A stretch of 64,000 nt of DNA from Chromobacterium alkanivorans (GCF_016937655.1 NZ_JAFHKL010000011.1:91987-155986), one strand, 5' to 3'; positions 17,457-26,551 are shown, counted from the stretch's first letter. Program-made: numbers and translations. Notes: generated by a model from the sequence alone, not told the origin.

Positions 17457-18995
17457 TCAGCCGGCCTCGTCCAGCGCGCTTTCGATTTCGCGGATATGCG
17501 CCTGATGGCCCTGGATGCGCTGGCCGGTGGGCGGCCCCTTGAATTGCTTGCGCACGCCCAGCGCGAACCAGAACACCGACAGCACCAGCAACAGCGCGAT
17601 GGTCAGGTAGAGCACTTTCTCATTGGGCGGCTGCATGCCGACGAAGACCAGCACCGCGCCGCCCAGCGTGGCCAGCGCGGCGATGGGCTTGGACGCCCGG
17701 CCCAGGTCGAACGGCCCCTTGTGGGTCCAGCTGCGGCCTTCGGCGAACAGGCCGGCGGCGGAGGGCAGGATGTAGGAGATGTACAGGAACACCGCGGCGC
17801 CGGTGGACAGCACCAGGAAGGCGTCGCCGTACAGGGTGACGGCGATGGCGAGCACGGCGCTGACCCAGATCGCCGGGCCCGGCGTGCGGTGCTGCGGATG
17901 CACCTGGCGCAGCCAGCGCGAGGCCGGCAGGCCGCCGTCGCGGGCGAAGGCGTACATCATGCGCGAGGTGGAGGTCAGGCAGGCCAGGCCGCACAGATAG
18001 TTGACCAGGAAGATGCCTATGCCCAGCGCCGCCTTCAGGGCCGGCGGCAGCGCGCTCAGCAGCAAGTCGAAAAAGCCCATGCCGGCCTTGACCCCGGCGC
18101 CCAGGTCCGGCAGCACCAGCACGAAGGCGCAGATCATCAGGTAGCCGAACAGGCCGGACCACAGCACCGAGCGCAAGATGCCCTTGGGCACGTTGCGCGC
18201 CGCTTCGCGGGTTTCTTCCGAGGTGTGGGCGGAGGCGTCGTAGCCGGTCAGGGTGTAGACGGTGAGCAGCAGGCCGGCCAGGAACACCATCACGCCATTG
18301 TCCATCCGCGGCCAGGCGCTGCCGTCGGCGCCGCTGAAGTTGTGGAAGGTCCACAGCCGGGAGAAGTCCAGCGGTCCGGGCGCGTAGATCAGCAGCGAAG
18401 CCACCAAGGCCAGGGTGACGATGAAGATCAGGTAGCCGGACAGATCGGTCAGCCGGGTGGTGAGCTTGATGCCCAGGTGATTGAGCCAGGCCTGGCTCAG
18501 CGCCACCGCGCACAGAAACAGGGTCTGATGCCCCCAGCCCAATTGCTCCGGATTGAGGCCCAGCAGCGGCGCGACCAGGGTTTTGAAGAAGGGGTCGTAA
18601 ACGCCGAAGTTGACCGCGGCGGTGACGAAGATCAGTCCCAGCAGATTGATCCAGGCGGTGGTCCAGCCCAGGCCCTTGCCGCCCAGGATGGACGCCCAGT
18701 GATAGAGCCCGCCGGCGGTGGGGTAGGCGGAGGCGATTTGGGCCATCGCCGCGGCGACGATGGCGGCGAACAGCGCGCCCACCGGCCAGCCTATGCCGAT
18801 GGCCGCGCCGCCGCCGGCGCTGAGTCCGGCCGGGAAGGCGGTGATGCCGCCGGCCAGCACGCAGATGATGGAAAAGGAGATGGCGAAGTTGGAAAAGCCG
18901 CTCATGCGCCGGGACAACTCCTGAGCGTAACCCATGCTGTGCAACAGTTTCTCATCCTCGCCGACGGGCGCGGACTCATGCCGAACTGGTTCCAT
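17457..18995 (-). CDS. APC-family amino acid/amine permease (ACT/GabP-like)
   Basis: 512 residues with about 12 membrane helices. The N-terminal SMGYAQELSRRMSGFSNFAISFSII is characteristic of the amino acid-choline (ACT) branch, and TGYDASAHTSEETREAARNVPKG near residue 250 is its most conserved loop. Members carry GABA, choline, ethanolamine or related amines. It lies 159 bp downstream of the gamma-glutamyl degradation operon on the same strand, so it is the likely uptake system for that pathway. ATG 18995 follows GAGAGGAAC. Confidence 0.88.
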   Translation of the reverse strand: MEPVRHESAPVGEDEKLLHSMGYAQELSRRMSGFSNFAISFSIICVLAGGITAFPAGLSAGGGAAIGIGWPVGALFAAIVAAAMAQIASAYPTAGGLYHWASILGGKGLGWTTAWINLLGLIFVTAAVNFGVYDPFFKTLVAPLLGLNPEQLGWGHQTLFLCAVALSQAWLNHLGIKLTTRLTDLSGYLIFIVTLALVASLLIYAPGPLDFSRLWTFHNFSGADGSAWPRMDNGVMVFLAGLLLTVYTLTGYDASAHTSEETREAARNVPKGILRSVLWSGLFGYLMICAFVLVLPDLGAGVKAGMGFFDLLLSALPPALKAALGIGIFLVNYLCGLACLTSTSRMMYAFARDGGLPASRWLRQVHPQHRTPGPAIWVSAVLAIAVTLYGDAFLVLSTGAAVFLYISYILPSAAGLFAEGRSWTHKGPFDLGRASKPIAALATLGGAVLVFVGMQPPNEKVLYLTIALLLVLSVFWFALGVRKQFKGPPTGQRIQGHQAHIREIESALDEAG

Positions 18996-19154
18996 GATGT
19001 TCCTCTCTCATTGTGCATGTCTGTTTGCTGCTGTTGTTCCGCCAAGGCGCGGGTACGCGCCGACGCCCGAACGGCGGCGGAGGCCGGCCGGGTTCTGGCC
19101 CGGTGGTCCGGGCTTCGTGTCTGTATCTGAATCTGAGGCGAGGCGCGGCCTTGC

Positions 19155-19865
19155 TCAGCCGGGCGGCGGACTGCCGCTCATGGTGACCAGCGCGTCGAAC
19201 AGCCTTTGCTGGCCGCTGTCGCGCTCGGCGGAGAGTTCGGGATGCCATTGCACCGCGATCAACTGGGGGAAACCGGCGATTTCTATCGCCTCGATCACGC
19301 CGTCCGGCGCCCAGGCCACCGGCACCACGCCGTGGCCGGGGCGGTCTATCGCCTGGTGGTGCCAGGACTGGGTGAGGACTTCGGTGCCGATCAGGCCCGC
19401 CAGGCAGGAGTCGGCGGCGACGCGCACCGGATGGGGCGTCGGCGCGCGCGGCGGCGCGCGATGGGGCACGGCTTCGCCCACCACGTCCGGCAGGTGCAGG
19501 TGCAGGCTGCCGCCCAGCACTGTGTTGAGAATTTGCAGGCCGCGGCAGATGGCCAGCGTCGGCAGCTTGCGTTGCAGCAGCGCGCGCGCCAGCGCGGTTT
19601 CGGTGGCGTCGCGCTCCGGGCTGAGGTTGTAGATGGTTGGATGGCCGCCGCCGTCGAAGCGGGCAGGGTCGATGTCGCCGCCGCCTATCAGCACCACGCC
19701 GTCCAGCTTGTCCAGCCAGCTGTCCACCATGTCGGGGCCCAGCGCCGGCAATTGCACCGGCGCGCCGCCGGCGCGCACCACCGCCGCCACGTATTCCAGC
19801 GGCGTGTGATAGCCGTGCTCGGGCGCGGCCGGGTAGGTGGTCAGGCCGATCAGCGGGCGCCTCAT
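19155..19865 (-). CDS. Gamma-glutamyl-amide hydrolase, class I glutamine amidotransferase-like (PuuD-like)
   Basis: 236 residues of the peptidase C26/PuuD family. The nucleophile cysteine is in LAICRGLQILNT near residue 112, and the catalytic His-Glu pair in AVQWHPE near 213. GLTTYP at the N-terminus and LIGGGDIDP near 73 fit the family. PuuD hydrolyses gamma-glutamyl-GABA to glutamate and GABA; here it would release the amino acid made by the two dehydrogenases upstream. The start overlaps the ADH stop (TGATG), so the two are translationally coupled. It is the last gene of the tight four-gene group. Confidence 0.9.
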   Translation of the reverse strand: MRRPLIGLTTYPAAPEHGYHTPLEYVAAVVRAGGAPVQLPALGPDMVDSWLDKLDGVVLIGGGDIDPARFDGGGHPTIYNLSPERDATETALARALLQRKLPTLAICRGLQILNTVLGGSLHLHLPDVVGEAVPHRAPPRAPTPHPVRVAADSCLAGLIGTEVLTQSWHHQAIDRPGHGVVPVAWAPDGVIEAIEIAGFPQLIAVQWHPELSAERDSGQQRLFDALVTMSGSPPPG

Positions 19866-21025
19866 CACAGCCTGCCTTGCTGCGCGGCGAGGAAGATCGC
19901 GCGGTAGTCGTCGGCGGACAGCGGCAGCGGGTTGCCGCCGTCGCTGGGGTCGGCCTTGGCCATGCGGCCGATGTCGGCGGCGGCGTCCGCGCCGATGCCG
20001 ATCTCCGCCAGCGTGTGCGGAATGCCCAGGCCGGCGCGCAATTGCAGCACCCAGGCCAGGAAGCCGTCGAAGCCGGCGTCGGCCAGGCCCAGGTAGCGGG
20101 CGGCGGCGCTCAGCCGCTCGGCTATCGCCGGCCGGTTGCGCACCAGCACATAGGGCAGCAGCACGGCGTTGGCCAGGCCGTGGTGGGTGTCGAACACCGC
20201 GCCGATCGGATGCGCCAGCGCGTGCACGCCGCCCAGGCCTTTCTGGAAGGCGGTGGCGCCCATGATGGAACAGGACAGCATCTGGGCGCGCGCTTCCAGA
20301 TTGCCGCCGTCGGCGTGGGCCGCCGGCAGCCAATCGTGCGCCAGCCGCATGCCTTCCAGCGCCACGCCCTGGGCGATGGGGTGGTAGAACGGCGAGCAGA
20401 AGGCTTCTAGATTGTGCACCAGCGCGTCGACGCCGGTGGCGGCGGTCAAGGCCGGCGGCAGGCCTACGGTCAGTTCCGGGTCCGCCAGCACCAGCTTGGG
20501 CAGCATGGCCGGGTGGAAGATGATGACCTTGCGGTGGGCGGCCTCGTCGATGATCAGGGACGCGCGGCCCACCTCGGAGCCGGTGCCGGCGGTGGTGGGC
20601 ACCGCCAGCGTGGGCGCGACGCCGGCGGGATCGACGCGCAGCCAGTTGTCGCCCACGTCCTCGAAGTCCCACAGCGGGCGTTTTTGCCCGGACATCAGCG
20701 CGATGGCCTTGCCCACGTCCAGCGCGCTGCCGCCGCCGACGGCGACCACGCCGTCGTGGCGGCCGTCGCGGAAGGCAGCGACGCCGGCGTCGACGTCGCG
20801 GCCCACCGGGTTGGGGCGCATATCGCTGAACAGCGCCGTCTCCAGGCCGGCGTCGCTCAGCAGGGCTTGCAGCCGCGCCAGCATCGGCAGCCTGGCGAGG
20901 CCGGGGTCGGTGACCAGCAGCGGGCGGCGCATGCCCAGTTCGCGGCACAGCGCCGGCAGTTCGGCGGCGCGGCCGGCGCCGAAGCGGATGCTGGTCGGAT
21001 AGTTCCAGTTGCCTTGCAGTTGCAT
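19865..21025 (-). CDS. Iron-containing (group III) alcohol dehydrogenase
   Basis: 386 residues. The NAD-binding GGGSALDVGKAIALM is near residue 95, TTAGTGSEVGRASLI near 142, and metal ligands sit in TGVDALVHNLEAF (Asp and His near 193-197) and HALAHPIGAVFDTHHGLAN (near 263-280). The family oxidises primary alcohols to aldehydes with NAD(P)+ and Fe2+ or Zn2+. It lies between the aldehyde dehydrogenase (4-bp gap) and the amidotransferase (overlap). In this operon it takes the place that the FAD oxidase PuuB has in putrescine clusters, suggesting that the glutamylated substrate carries a hydroxyl rather than an amine. Confidence 0.93.
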   Translation of the reverse strand: MQLQGNWNYPTSIRFGAGRAAELPALCRELGMRRPLLVTDPGLARLPMLARLQALLSDAGLETALFSDMRPNPVGRDVDAGVAAFRDGRHDGVVAVGGGSALDVGKAIALMSGQKRPLWDFEDVGDNWLRVDPAGVAPTLAVPTTAGTGSEVGRASLIIDEAAHRKVIIFHPAMLPKLVLADPELTVGLPPALTAATGVDALVHNLEAFCSPFYHPIAQGVALEGMRLAHDWLPAAHADGGNLEARAQMLSCSIMGATAFQKGLGGVHALAHPIGAVFDTHHGLANAVLLPYVLVRNRPAIAERLSAAARYLGLADAGFDGFLAWVLQLRAGLGIPHTLAEIGIGADAAADIGRMAKADPSDGGNPLPLSADDYRAIFLAAQQGRL

Positions 21026-21029
21026 CGCC

Positions 21030-22415
21030 TTACCCCTTGAGATGGAAGGATTTGACCCGGGTCAGCTGCTGATAGCCCAGCGTGGACAGGGAGACGCCGC
21101 GGCCGGTGTCCTTGACCCCGGTCCAGGCCAGCGCCGGGTCCAGGTAGTCGCAGCGGTTCATGAACACGGTGCCGGTTTCCAGCTGTTGGCCGAGATGGAC
21201 GGCGGCGTCGCGGTCCGCGGTCCAGATCGAGGCGGTCAGGCCGTAGGCGCTGTCGTTCATCAGCCGCAGCGCTTCTTCGTCGGAATCCACCGCCATGATG
21301 CCTATCACCGGGCCGAAGCTCTCGTCACGCATCACGCTCATGGCGTGGTCCACGTCCACCAGCACCTGCGGCGCCAGGTAGGCGCTGCCCGGCGCGTCGG
21401 CGGCGAAATGGCCGGCCGGGATCAGCGCGCGCGCGCCGGCGGCCTGCGCCGCCTGGATCTGGCCGCGGACGAAATCGGCGGCACCGGCGCGCACCATAGG
21501 CCCCAGATTGGTGTCCGGGTCCAGCGGGTGGCCGAAGCGATAGGCGCGGGTCAGCTCGACGAAGCCGTCGACGAAGTCGCGGTAGCGCTGGCGCTGAACA
21601 TAGATGCGCTCGATGCCGCAGCAGGACTGGCCGGAGTTGAAAAAGGCGCCGTCCACCAGGTTTTCCACCGCAGCCGGCAGGTCGGCGTCGGCGCGCACAT
21701 AGGCCGGGTCCTTGCCGCCCAGCTCCAGGCCGACGCCGATGAAGCGCTCGGCGGCCGCCCTTTGCACCGCGCGGCCGCCGCTCACCGAGCCGGTGAAGGC
21801 GACGAAGTCGATCTCGGGCGCGGCCGTCAGCTTCAAGGCGGCGGCATGGTCCAGCTCCAGGGTCTGGAACACGCCGATGGGCAGGCCGGCGGCGGTGCAG
21901 GCCTGGCGGAACAGATCGGCGATCAATGGTGTTTGCGAGGAGTGCTTGAGCAGCACGCAGTTGCCGGCGGCCAGCGCCGGCGCGATGGTGTTGATGGCGG
22001 TGAGGAAGGGGTAGTTCCACGGCGCCAGCACCAGCACCGTGCCCAGCGGCTCGCGGCGTAGCCAACGCTCGAAGCCGGGCTTGGGCGCGGGATGGAGGTC
22101 GGCCAGCACTTCTTCGGCGATGTCCAGCATATGGCGCGCGCGCTCGGCCAGGCCGCCGATCTCGCCGGGGGACTGGCGGATGGGCCGGCCGATCTGGCGG
22201 GTGATGGCGTCGGCGCAGTCGCTCTTGTGGGCGATCAGCCAGTCCACCGCCCGGCCGATCAAGGCCTTGCGCTCGGCCAGCGGCGTGGCGCGCCAGCCGG
22301 CCTGGGCGGCGCGGGCGGCGTCCAGCGCGGCCTGGGTCTGGACCGGACTGGTGTAGCCGCGCTGCAGCAGGGTGGAGCCGTCCAGCGGGGTGATGACGGA
22401 GTAGTTTTCGCTCAT
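21030..22415 (-). CDS. NAD(P)-dependent aldehyde dehydrogenase
   Basis: 461 residues of the ALDH superfamily, in the succinate-semialdehyde/gamma-glutamyl-aldehyde dehydrogenase neighbourhood. APWNYPFLTAINTIAPALAAG near residue 132, the catalytic Glu in GLELGGKD near 230 and the catalytic Cys in NSGQSCCGIERIYV near 264 are intact. It begins directly after the ligase stop (TAA then ATG) and ends 4 bp before the alcohol dehydrogenase, so all are one transcript. Predicted role: oxidise the gamma-glutamyl-aminoaldehyde to the acid. Confidence 0.92.
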   Translation of the reverse strand: MSENYSVITPLDGSTLLQRGYTSPVQTQAALDAARAAQAGWRATPLAERKALIGRAVDWLIAHKSDCADAITRQIGRPIRQSPGEIGGLAERARHMLDIAEEVLADLHPAPKPGFERWLRREPLGTVLVLAPWNYPFLTAINTIAPALAAGNCVLLKHSSQTPLIADLFRQACTAAGLPIGVFQTLELDHAAALKLTAAPEIDFVAFTGSVSGGRAVQRAAAERFIGVGLELGGKDPAYVRADADLPAAVENLVDGAFFNSGQSCCGIERIYVQRQRYRDFVDGFVELTRAYRFGHPLDPDTNLGPMVRAGAADFVRGQIQAAQAAGARALIPAGHFAADAPGSAYLAPQVLVDVDHAMSVMRDESFGPVIGIMAVDSDEEALRLMNDSAYGLTASIWTADRDAAVHLGQQLETGTVFMNRCDYLDPALAWTGVKDTGRGVSLSTLGYQQLTRVKSFHLKG

Positions 22416-23786
22416 TTAGATGATCTCGAAGTAGCGTTTCAATTCCCAGTCGGTGACGTGGCGCTGGAACTCGCGCTCCTCCCACTCGCGGGTGGCGGCG
22501 AAGTGGTCGACGAAGTCGTCGCCGAACCAGTCGCGGGCGGCGCTGGAGGCGCGCAGCGCCTGGGCGGCTTCCCACAGCGTGCGATGCAGCTTCAGGTGGG
22601 GCGGAGCGTCCAGCAAATAGCCGTTGGCGCTGACCGGCTCTTCCGGCTCGATGCGGTGCTCGATGCCGTAGAGGCCGGCGGCCAGGCCGCTGGCCAGCGC
22701 CAGATAGGGATTGCTGTCGGCGCCGGGCAGCCGGTATTCGACGCGCTGGGACTTGGCGCTGCCGGGAATCGCGCGGATGGCCACGGTGCGGTTGTCCACG
22801 CCCCACAGCGAGCTGGTGGGCGCCCAGTAGCCGGGCACCAGCCGGCGGAAACTATTGACCGTGGGCGCGGCCAGGCTCATGAATTCCGGCATCAGCCGCT
22901 GGATGCCGCCGATGAAGTGGCGCATCGCGTCGCTGATCGCGTGCTCGCGGCCAGGCTGGTGGAAGGCGCTGTCGCCGCCGTCGCGGCGGCGCAGCGAGAT
23001 GTGGATGTGGCCGCCCTGGCCGGATTGCTCCTGGTGCCACTTGGCCATATAGCAGAGCATGCGCCCCTGTTTTTCCGCCAGCACCTTGGAGAAGGTCTTG
23101 AAACAGACGGCGTTGTCGGCGGCGCGCAAGGCGTTGTCCACGCACAGCGCGGCCTCCAGCGCGCCGGGCCCGGTTTCCTCGTGCAGGCCTTCGATCGGCA
23201 TCTGCATCCGCTCGCACAAGTCCAGCAGCGCGCGGTAGAAGTCGGTGTTCACCGAGCTGCGCAGGATGGAGTAGCCGAAGGCGCCGCTGCCCAGCGGCTT
23301 GGGGTGTTGGTAGAGGCGCTGCTGCAACGCGTCGTTGTCTTCGTCCACCGCCAGGAATTCGTATTCGAAGCCGGCCAGCACGTCGAAGCCCATGGCGCGC
23401 GCGCGCTCCAGCACCCGCCGCAGCAGGCCGCGCGGACAGAGGCTCTCCAGCCGGCCCACCACCTCGCCCTGGACGAAGATCATATCGCCCTCCAGCGGCA
23501 GATCGCGGCAGGACTCGGGAATCAAGCGCACCTCGGCGTCGCCGTAGCCGCGGCCCCAGCCGGTGAGCAGGGTGTTGTCGTACAGCTTGTCGCCCACGTC
23601 CCAGCCGAACACCACGTCGCAGAAGCCGAAGCCGCCTTCCAGCGCGCACAGGAATTTGTCGCGCGACATGTATTTGCCGCACATCACCCCGTCCATGTCC
23701 ACCAAGCCCACCTTGATCTGACTCAGGCGGCGTTCTTCGATCAAAACCTTCAAATCCGCGATTGTCTTTACGTCGCGTGCTTCCAT
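22416..23786 (-). CDS. Glutamine synthetase-like gamma-glutamylamine ligase (PuuA-like)
   Basis: 456 residues. GS fold with a beta-grasp N-terminus (IKVGLVDMDGVMCGKYMSR near 28) and catalytic domain motifs EYEFLAVDED near 137, GGHIHISLRRRDGGD near 265 and YRLPGADSNPYLALA near 355. It lacks the adenylylation-tyrosine loop of housekeeping GlnA and is close to PuuA (472 residues), which attaches glutamate to an amine with ATP. ATG 23786 follows GGGAGAG; an in-frame start at 23843 adds 19 unlikely residues. First gene of the operon, divergent from an RpiR regulator. The amine substrate is inferred below to be an amino alcohol. Confidence 0.92.
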   Translation of the reverse strand: MEARDVKTIADLKVLIEERRLSQIKVGLVDMDGVMCGKYMSRDKFLCALEGGFGFCDVVFGWDVGDKLYDNTLLTGWGRGYGDAEVRLIPESCRDLPLEGDMIFVQGEVVGRLESLCPRGLLRRVLERARAMGFDVLAGFEYEFLAVDEDNDALQQRLYQHPKPLGSGAFGYSILRSSVNTDFYRALLDLCERMQMPIEGLHEETGPGALEAALCVDNALRAADNAVCFKTFSKVLAEKQGRMLCYMAKWHQEQSGQGGHIHISLRRRDGGDSAFHQPGREHAISDAMRHFIGGIQRLMPEFMSLAAPTVNSFRRLVPGYWAPTSSLWGVDNRTVAIRAIPGSAKSQRVEYRLPGADSNPYLALASGLAAGLYGIEHRIEPEEPVSANGYLLDAPPHLKLHRTLWEAAQALRASSAARDWFGDDFVDHFAATREWEEREFQRHVTDWELKRYFEII

Positions 23787-24084
23787 CGCTGTCTCTCCCT
23801 GATTGCCGCGGTCTGACTTCCCCGATACCGGCCGAGCGTTCATCGTCTGGCTTGCAACTGTCTGTTTTGGCGGTGGTTTGTTGCTGCCTTATGGGCTGCT
23901 TTTTGTCGCCGCCATGTTGTTTGGGTAGTATTATTCGTTAAAAAAAAATGAATCAAGCCAAATTTGTAATAAATATTAGAATGAGGCCGGCAGTGTGGAC
24001 GCAATGACACAATGCCGTTTTTACACCGGCGCTGTTATGCTGCGCGGCACGGCAAGCGCCGGCAATCGCCAAAGGGACATCAGA
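23787..24084. promoter_or_regulatory. Divergent promoter region, ligase operon and RpiR regulator
   Basis: 298 bp between the two divergent genes. The middle (23925-23990) is strongly AT-rich against a GC-rich background and holds an inverted ATTC-GTTAAAAAAAAAT-GAAT at 23933-23953 and several TAATAAATATTAG-like hexamers suitable as -10 boxes. This is the expected site for RpiR binding. No conserved motif can be assigned with certainty. Confidence 0.45.
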
Positions 24085-24981
24085 ATGAGCCAAAGCCGCT
24101 CGATCGCGGAGCAAGTCCGCGAGCTGTTCGAAGCCTTGACCCCCACCGAACGCAAGGTGGGGCGGGCGCTGCTGGCCAACTACCCGGTGGCCGGGCTGGA
24201 AACCGTCGCGCAATGGGCGCAGCGCGCCGACGTCAGCGGCCCGACGGTGCTGCGCCTGATCGGCAAGCTGGGCTTCGACAGCTACGCCGCCTTCCAGGGC
24301 GCCCTGCGCGCCGAACTGGAGCTGAGGCTGCAATCGCCGCTGATGCGCCACGACCCGGGGCAGCTGCAGGGCGATCACGATTTCCTGGTCAGCCACGCTG
24401 AGCGCATCGCCGAACTGATGCGCCAAACCGTGGCCCAGGTGCCGCGCGCCGAGTTCGACGGCGTGGTGGAGTTGCTGGGCGAGCGCAAAAGCCGGATCTG
24501 GCTGCTGGGCGGACGGCTGACCGACCCGCTGGCCGTCTATCTCGGACACCATTTGAAGGTGGTGCGGCCGGACGTGGTCCATCTGCGCGGCGTGCCGGCG
24601 AGCTGGGCGGATTCTCTGGTGGACATGGGGAGGCACGATGTCTTGGTGATCTTCGACATTCGCCGTTATTGGGACGACGCGCTGCGCATCGCGGAAATGG
24701 CGGCGCAGCGCAAGGCCAGCGTGCTGCTGTTCACCGATCAATGGCTGTCGCCGGTGGCGCGGGTGGCGCGCTACACGCTGGCGGCGCACACCGCCGGCCC
24801 GGCCGGCTGGGACAGCAACACGCCGCTGATGATGCTGGTGGACGCGGTGATCGCCGCCTTGAACGCGCGGCACTGGGACCGCATCAGCGGCCGGCTCAAG
24901 GAAGTGGAGGCGATGCGGGCGCGCTTGGGCGAAGGCGGGGACGAAGGGGGGCCGAGTGACAAGGGCGGAGCCAGCCTCTAA
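24085..24981 (+). CDS. MurR/RpiR-family regulator with SIS domain
   Basis: 298 residues. The N-terminal HTH_6 domain spans about 1-80 (LTPTERKVGRALLANYP, then ADVSGPTVLRLIGKLGFDSYAAFQ), followed by a SIS sugar-isomerase-like domain (IWLLGGRLTDPLAVYLGHHL onward). Family members sense phosphosugars or other small metabolites. It is divergent from the gamma-glutamylation operon and is its likely local regulator. The start follows AAAGGGA; an in-frame ATG at 23995 adds 30 residues outside the family domain. Confidence 0.9.
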   Translation: MSQSRSIAEQVRELFEALTPTERKVGRALLANYPVAGLETVAQWAQRADVSGPTVLRLIGKLGFDSYAAFQGALRAELELRLQSPLMRHDPGQLQGDHDFLVSHAERIAELMRQTVAQVPRAEFDGVVELLGERKSRIWLLGGRLTDPLAVYLGHHLKVVRPDVVHLRGVPASWADSLVDMGRHDVLVIFDIRRYWDDALRIAEMAAQRKASVLLFTDQWLSPVARVARYTLAAHTAGPAGWDSNTPLMMLVDAVIAALNARHWDRISGRLKEVEAMRARLGEGGDEGGPSDKGGASL

Positions 24982-25014
24982 AATGGCGGCATCAAGCATT
25001 ATTAGGAATATTTC

Positions 25015-25515
25015 ATGCCGTCTTTCGATATCGTGTCCGAAGTGAACAAGGTGGAAGTGCGCAACGCCGTGGAGCAGGCCAATAAAGAGGTGTCCACCCG
25101 TTACGACTTCAAGGGCAGCGACGCCCGCATCGAAACCGGCGACAAGGAGCTGACCTTGTACGCCGACGCCGAGTTCCAACTGGACCAGGTCAACGACATC
25201 CTGGTGAACAAGCTGTCCAAGCGCGGCGTGGACGTGCGCTGCATGGAATATGGCAAGCTGGAAAAAGTCAGCGGCAACAAGGTGAAGAAAGTGCTGACGG
25301 TGAAGGAAGGGCTGGAGTCCGACCTGGCCAAGAAAATCGTCAAGCTGATCAAGGACGCCAAGCTCAAGGTGCAGGCCAGCATCCAGGGCGAGGCGGTGCG
25401 CGTGTCCGGCGCCAAGCGCGACGTGCTGCAGGAATGCATCGCGCTGATGCGCAAGGAAATCGCCGACGACAAGGAAAACGGCTTCCCGCTGCAGTTCAAC
25501 AACTTCCGCGACTGA
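25015..25515 (+). CDS. yajQ: YajQ family nucleotide-binding protein
   Basis: 166 residues, near the usual 161-163. Opens [22 protein letters not shown] sequence and contains [16 protein letters not shown], both invariant in the family, and ends [10 protein letters not shown]. Two RNP-like domains. In Xanthomonas and Pseudomonas a homologue binds cyclic di-GMP and modulates transcription; others bind RNA or DNA. It is monocistronic, with TAGGAATATTTC upstream and a terminator 20 bp after the stop. Confidence 0.95.
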   Translation: MPSFDIVSEVNKVEVRNAVEQANKEVSTRYDFKGSDARIETGDKELTLYADAEFQLDQVNDILVNKLSKRGVDVRCMEYGKLEKVSGNKVKKVLTVKEGLESDLAKKIVKLIKDAKLKVQASIQGEAVRVSGAKRDVLQECIALMRKEIADDKENGFPLQFNNFRD

Positions 25516-25533
25516 GCGCAGCCGCGCGACGTG

Positions 25534-25560
25534 AAAAAGGAGCCGACAGGCTCCTTTTTT
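25534..25560. terminator. Bidirectional terminator between yajQ and dapA
   Basis: AAAAAGGAGCC-GACA-GGCTCCTTTTTT: a perfect stem with A-run and T-run, placed between convergent genes and able to stop both transcripts. Confidence 0.92.
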
Positions 25561-25582
25561 CATTGCCGGCCGCTTCTCCCTC

Positions 25583-26485
25583 TCAACAGGAGGCGGCGCG
25601 GCGCAGTTGCAGCCCTTCCCATACCCGCCGCGCCTGTTCCTCCTCGGCGGCGCCGGTGGGCGGCAGCGGCAGCCGGCATTGGCCCACCGGCAGACCCTGC
25701 GCCCGCAGCATGGCTTTCACCGACATGGAGAACACCGAGGCGTCGGTGTTGGAGAAGGCGAACGATTCCTGCAGGCCGGCGTTGACGCGCCGCGCCTGCG
25801 CCGTGTCGCCCTGTTCGAAGGCGGCGATCATGCGCGCGAACTCCGGCCCGGTCCAGTGGGTGGAAGTGCCGACCACGCCCACCGCGCCCACCGCCAGCAA
25901 GGGCAGGGTCAGCGCGTCATCGCCGGAATAGAGCGAGAAATGTTCGCCGGCGGCGGCCACCAGCGCGGCGGCGGCGGCCGGATCGCCGGTGGCGTCTTTG
26001 AAGGCGACGATATTGTCCACCTCGCGGAACAGCCGCAGCAGCACCTCGGCGGCGATGCGGCGGCCGGTGCGGCCCGGCACGTCGTAGACCATCAGCGGCA
26101 GGCGGGTAGCCGCGGCCACCGCGCGGAAATGGGCTTCGATGCCGGCTTGCGGCGGGCGATTGTAATAGGGGCTGACCACAAAGACGCCGGCGGCGCCCAG
26201 GCCTGCGGCCTCACGCGTCAGCGCGATCGCGTGTTCGGTGTGGCTGCTGCCGGTGCCGGCCAGCACCGGAATGGTCACCGCCTCGCTGACCGCGCGCACC
26301 AGATCGCGCCGTTCCTCGTCGCTCAGCGTCGGCGCTTCGCCGGTGGTGGCCGCCACTACCAGACCGTCGCTGCCGTTGGCGGCCAGATGTTTGGCCAGTT
26401 GCTGCGCCGCGTCCAGATTCAGCCGGCCGGCCTCGTCGAAGGGCGTGACCATGGCGGTCAGCACCTTGCCCCAATGTTCTGTCAT
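25583..26485 (-). CDS. dapA: 4-hydroxy-tetrahydrodipicolinate synthase (DapA family)
   Basis: 300 residues. Condenses pyruvate and aspartate semialdehyde in lysine/diaminopimelate synthesis. Conserved residues are present: TTGEAPTLS (active-site Thr pair near 44), SPYYNRP (Tyr near 107), VYDVPGRTG (Tyr near 134 and Arg near 138) and the Schiff-base Lys in IVAFKDATGD near 162. All residues expected of true DapA are there, but DapA paralogues in other pathways share them. It is monocistronic, next to a TetR gene on the same strand. GGAAG precedes ATG 26485. Confidence 0.88.
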   Translation of the reverse strand: MTEHWGKVLTAMVTPFDEAGRLNLDAAQQLAKHLAANGSDGLVVAATTGEAPTLSDEERRDLVRAVSEAVTIPVLAGTGSSHTEHAIALTREAAGLGAAGVFVVSPYYNRPPQAGIEAHFRAVAAATRLPLMVYDVPGRTGRRIAAEVLLRLFREVDNIVAFKDATGDPAAAAALVAAAGEHFSLYSGDDALTLPLLAVGAVGVVGTSTHWTGPEFARMIAAFEQGDTAQARRVNAGLQESFAFSNTDASVFSMSVKAMLRAQGLPVGQCRLPLPPTGAAEEEQARRVWEGLQLRRAASC

Positions 26486-26551
26486 TTTGCTTCCTTTGTT
26501 CTTCTTGGCCGCCTGTCTGCGGCTAAGCGGATTCTACTCCTTCCCCCGGTT

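Noticed and set aside
22416..23786. Housekeeping glutamine synthetase GlnA
   Set aside because: The operon context with PuuD-like hydrolase, ALDH and ADH and the absence of an adenylylation loop indicate a gamma-glutamylamine ligase instead.
17457..23786. Classical putrescine puuABCD-P operon
   Set aside because: No PuuB-type FAD oxidase is present and an iron alcohol dehydrogenase holds its place, so the simple putrescine label is not supported.
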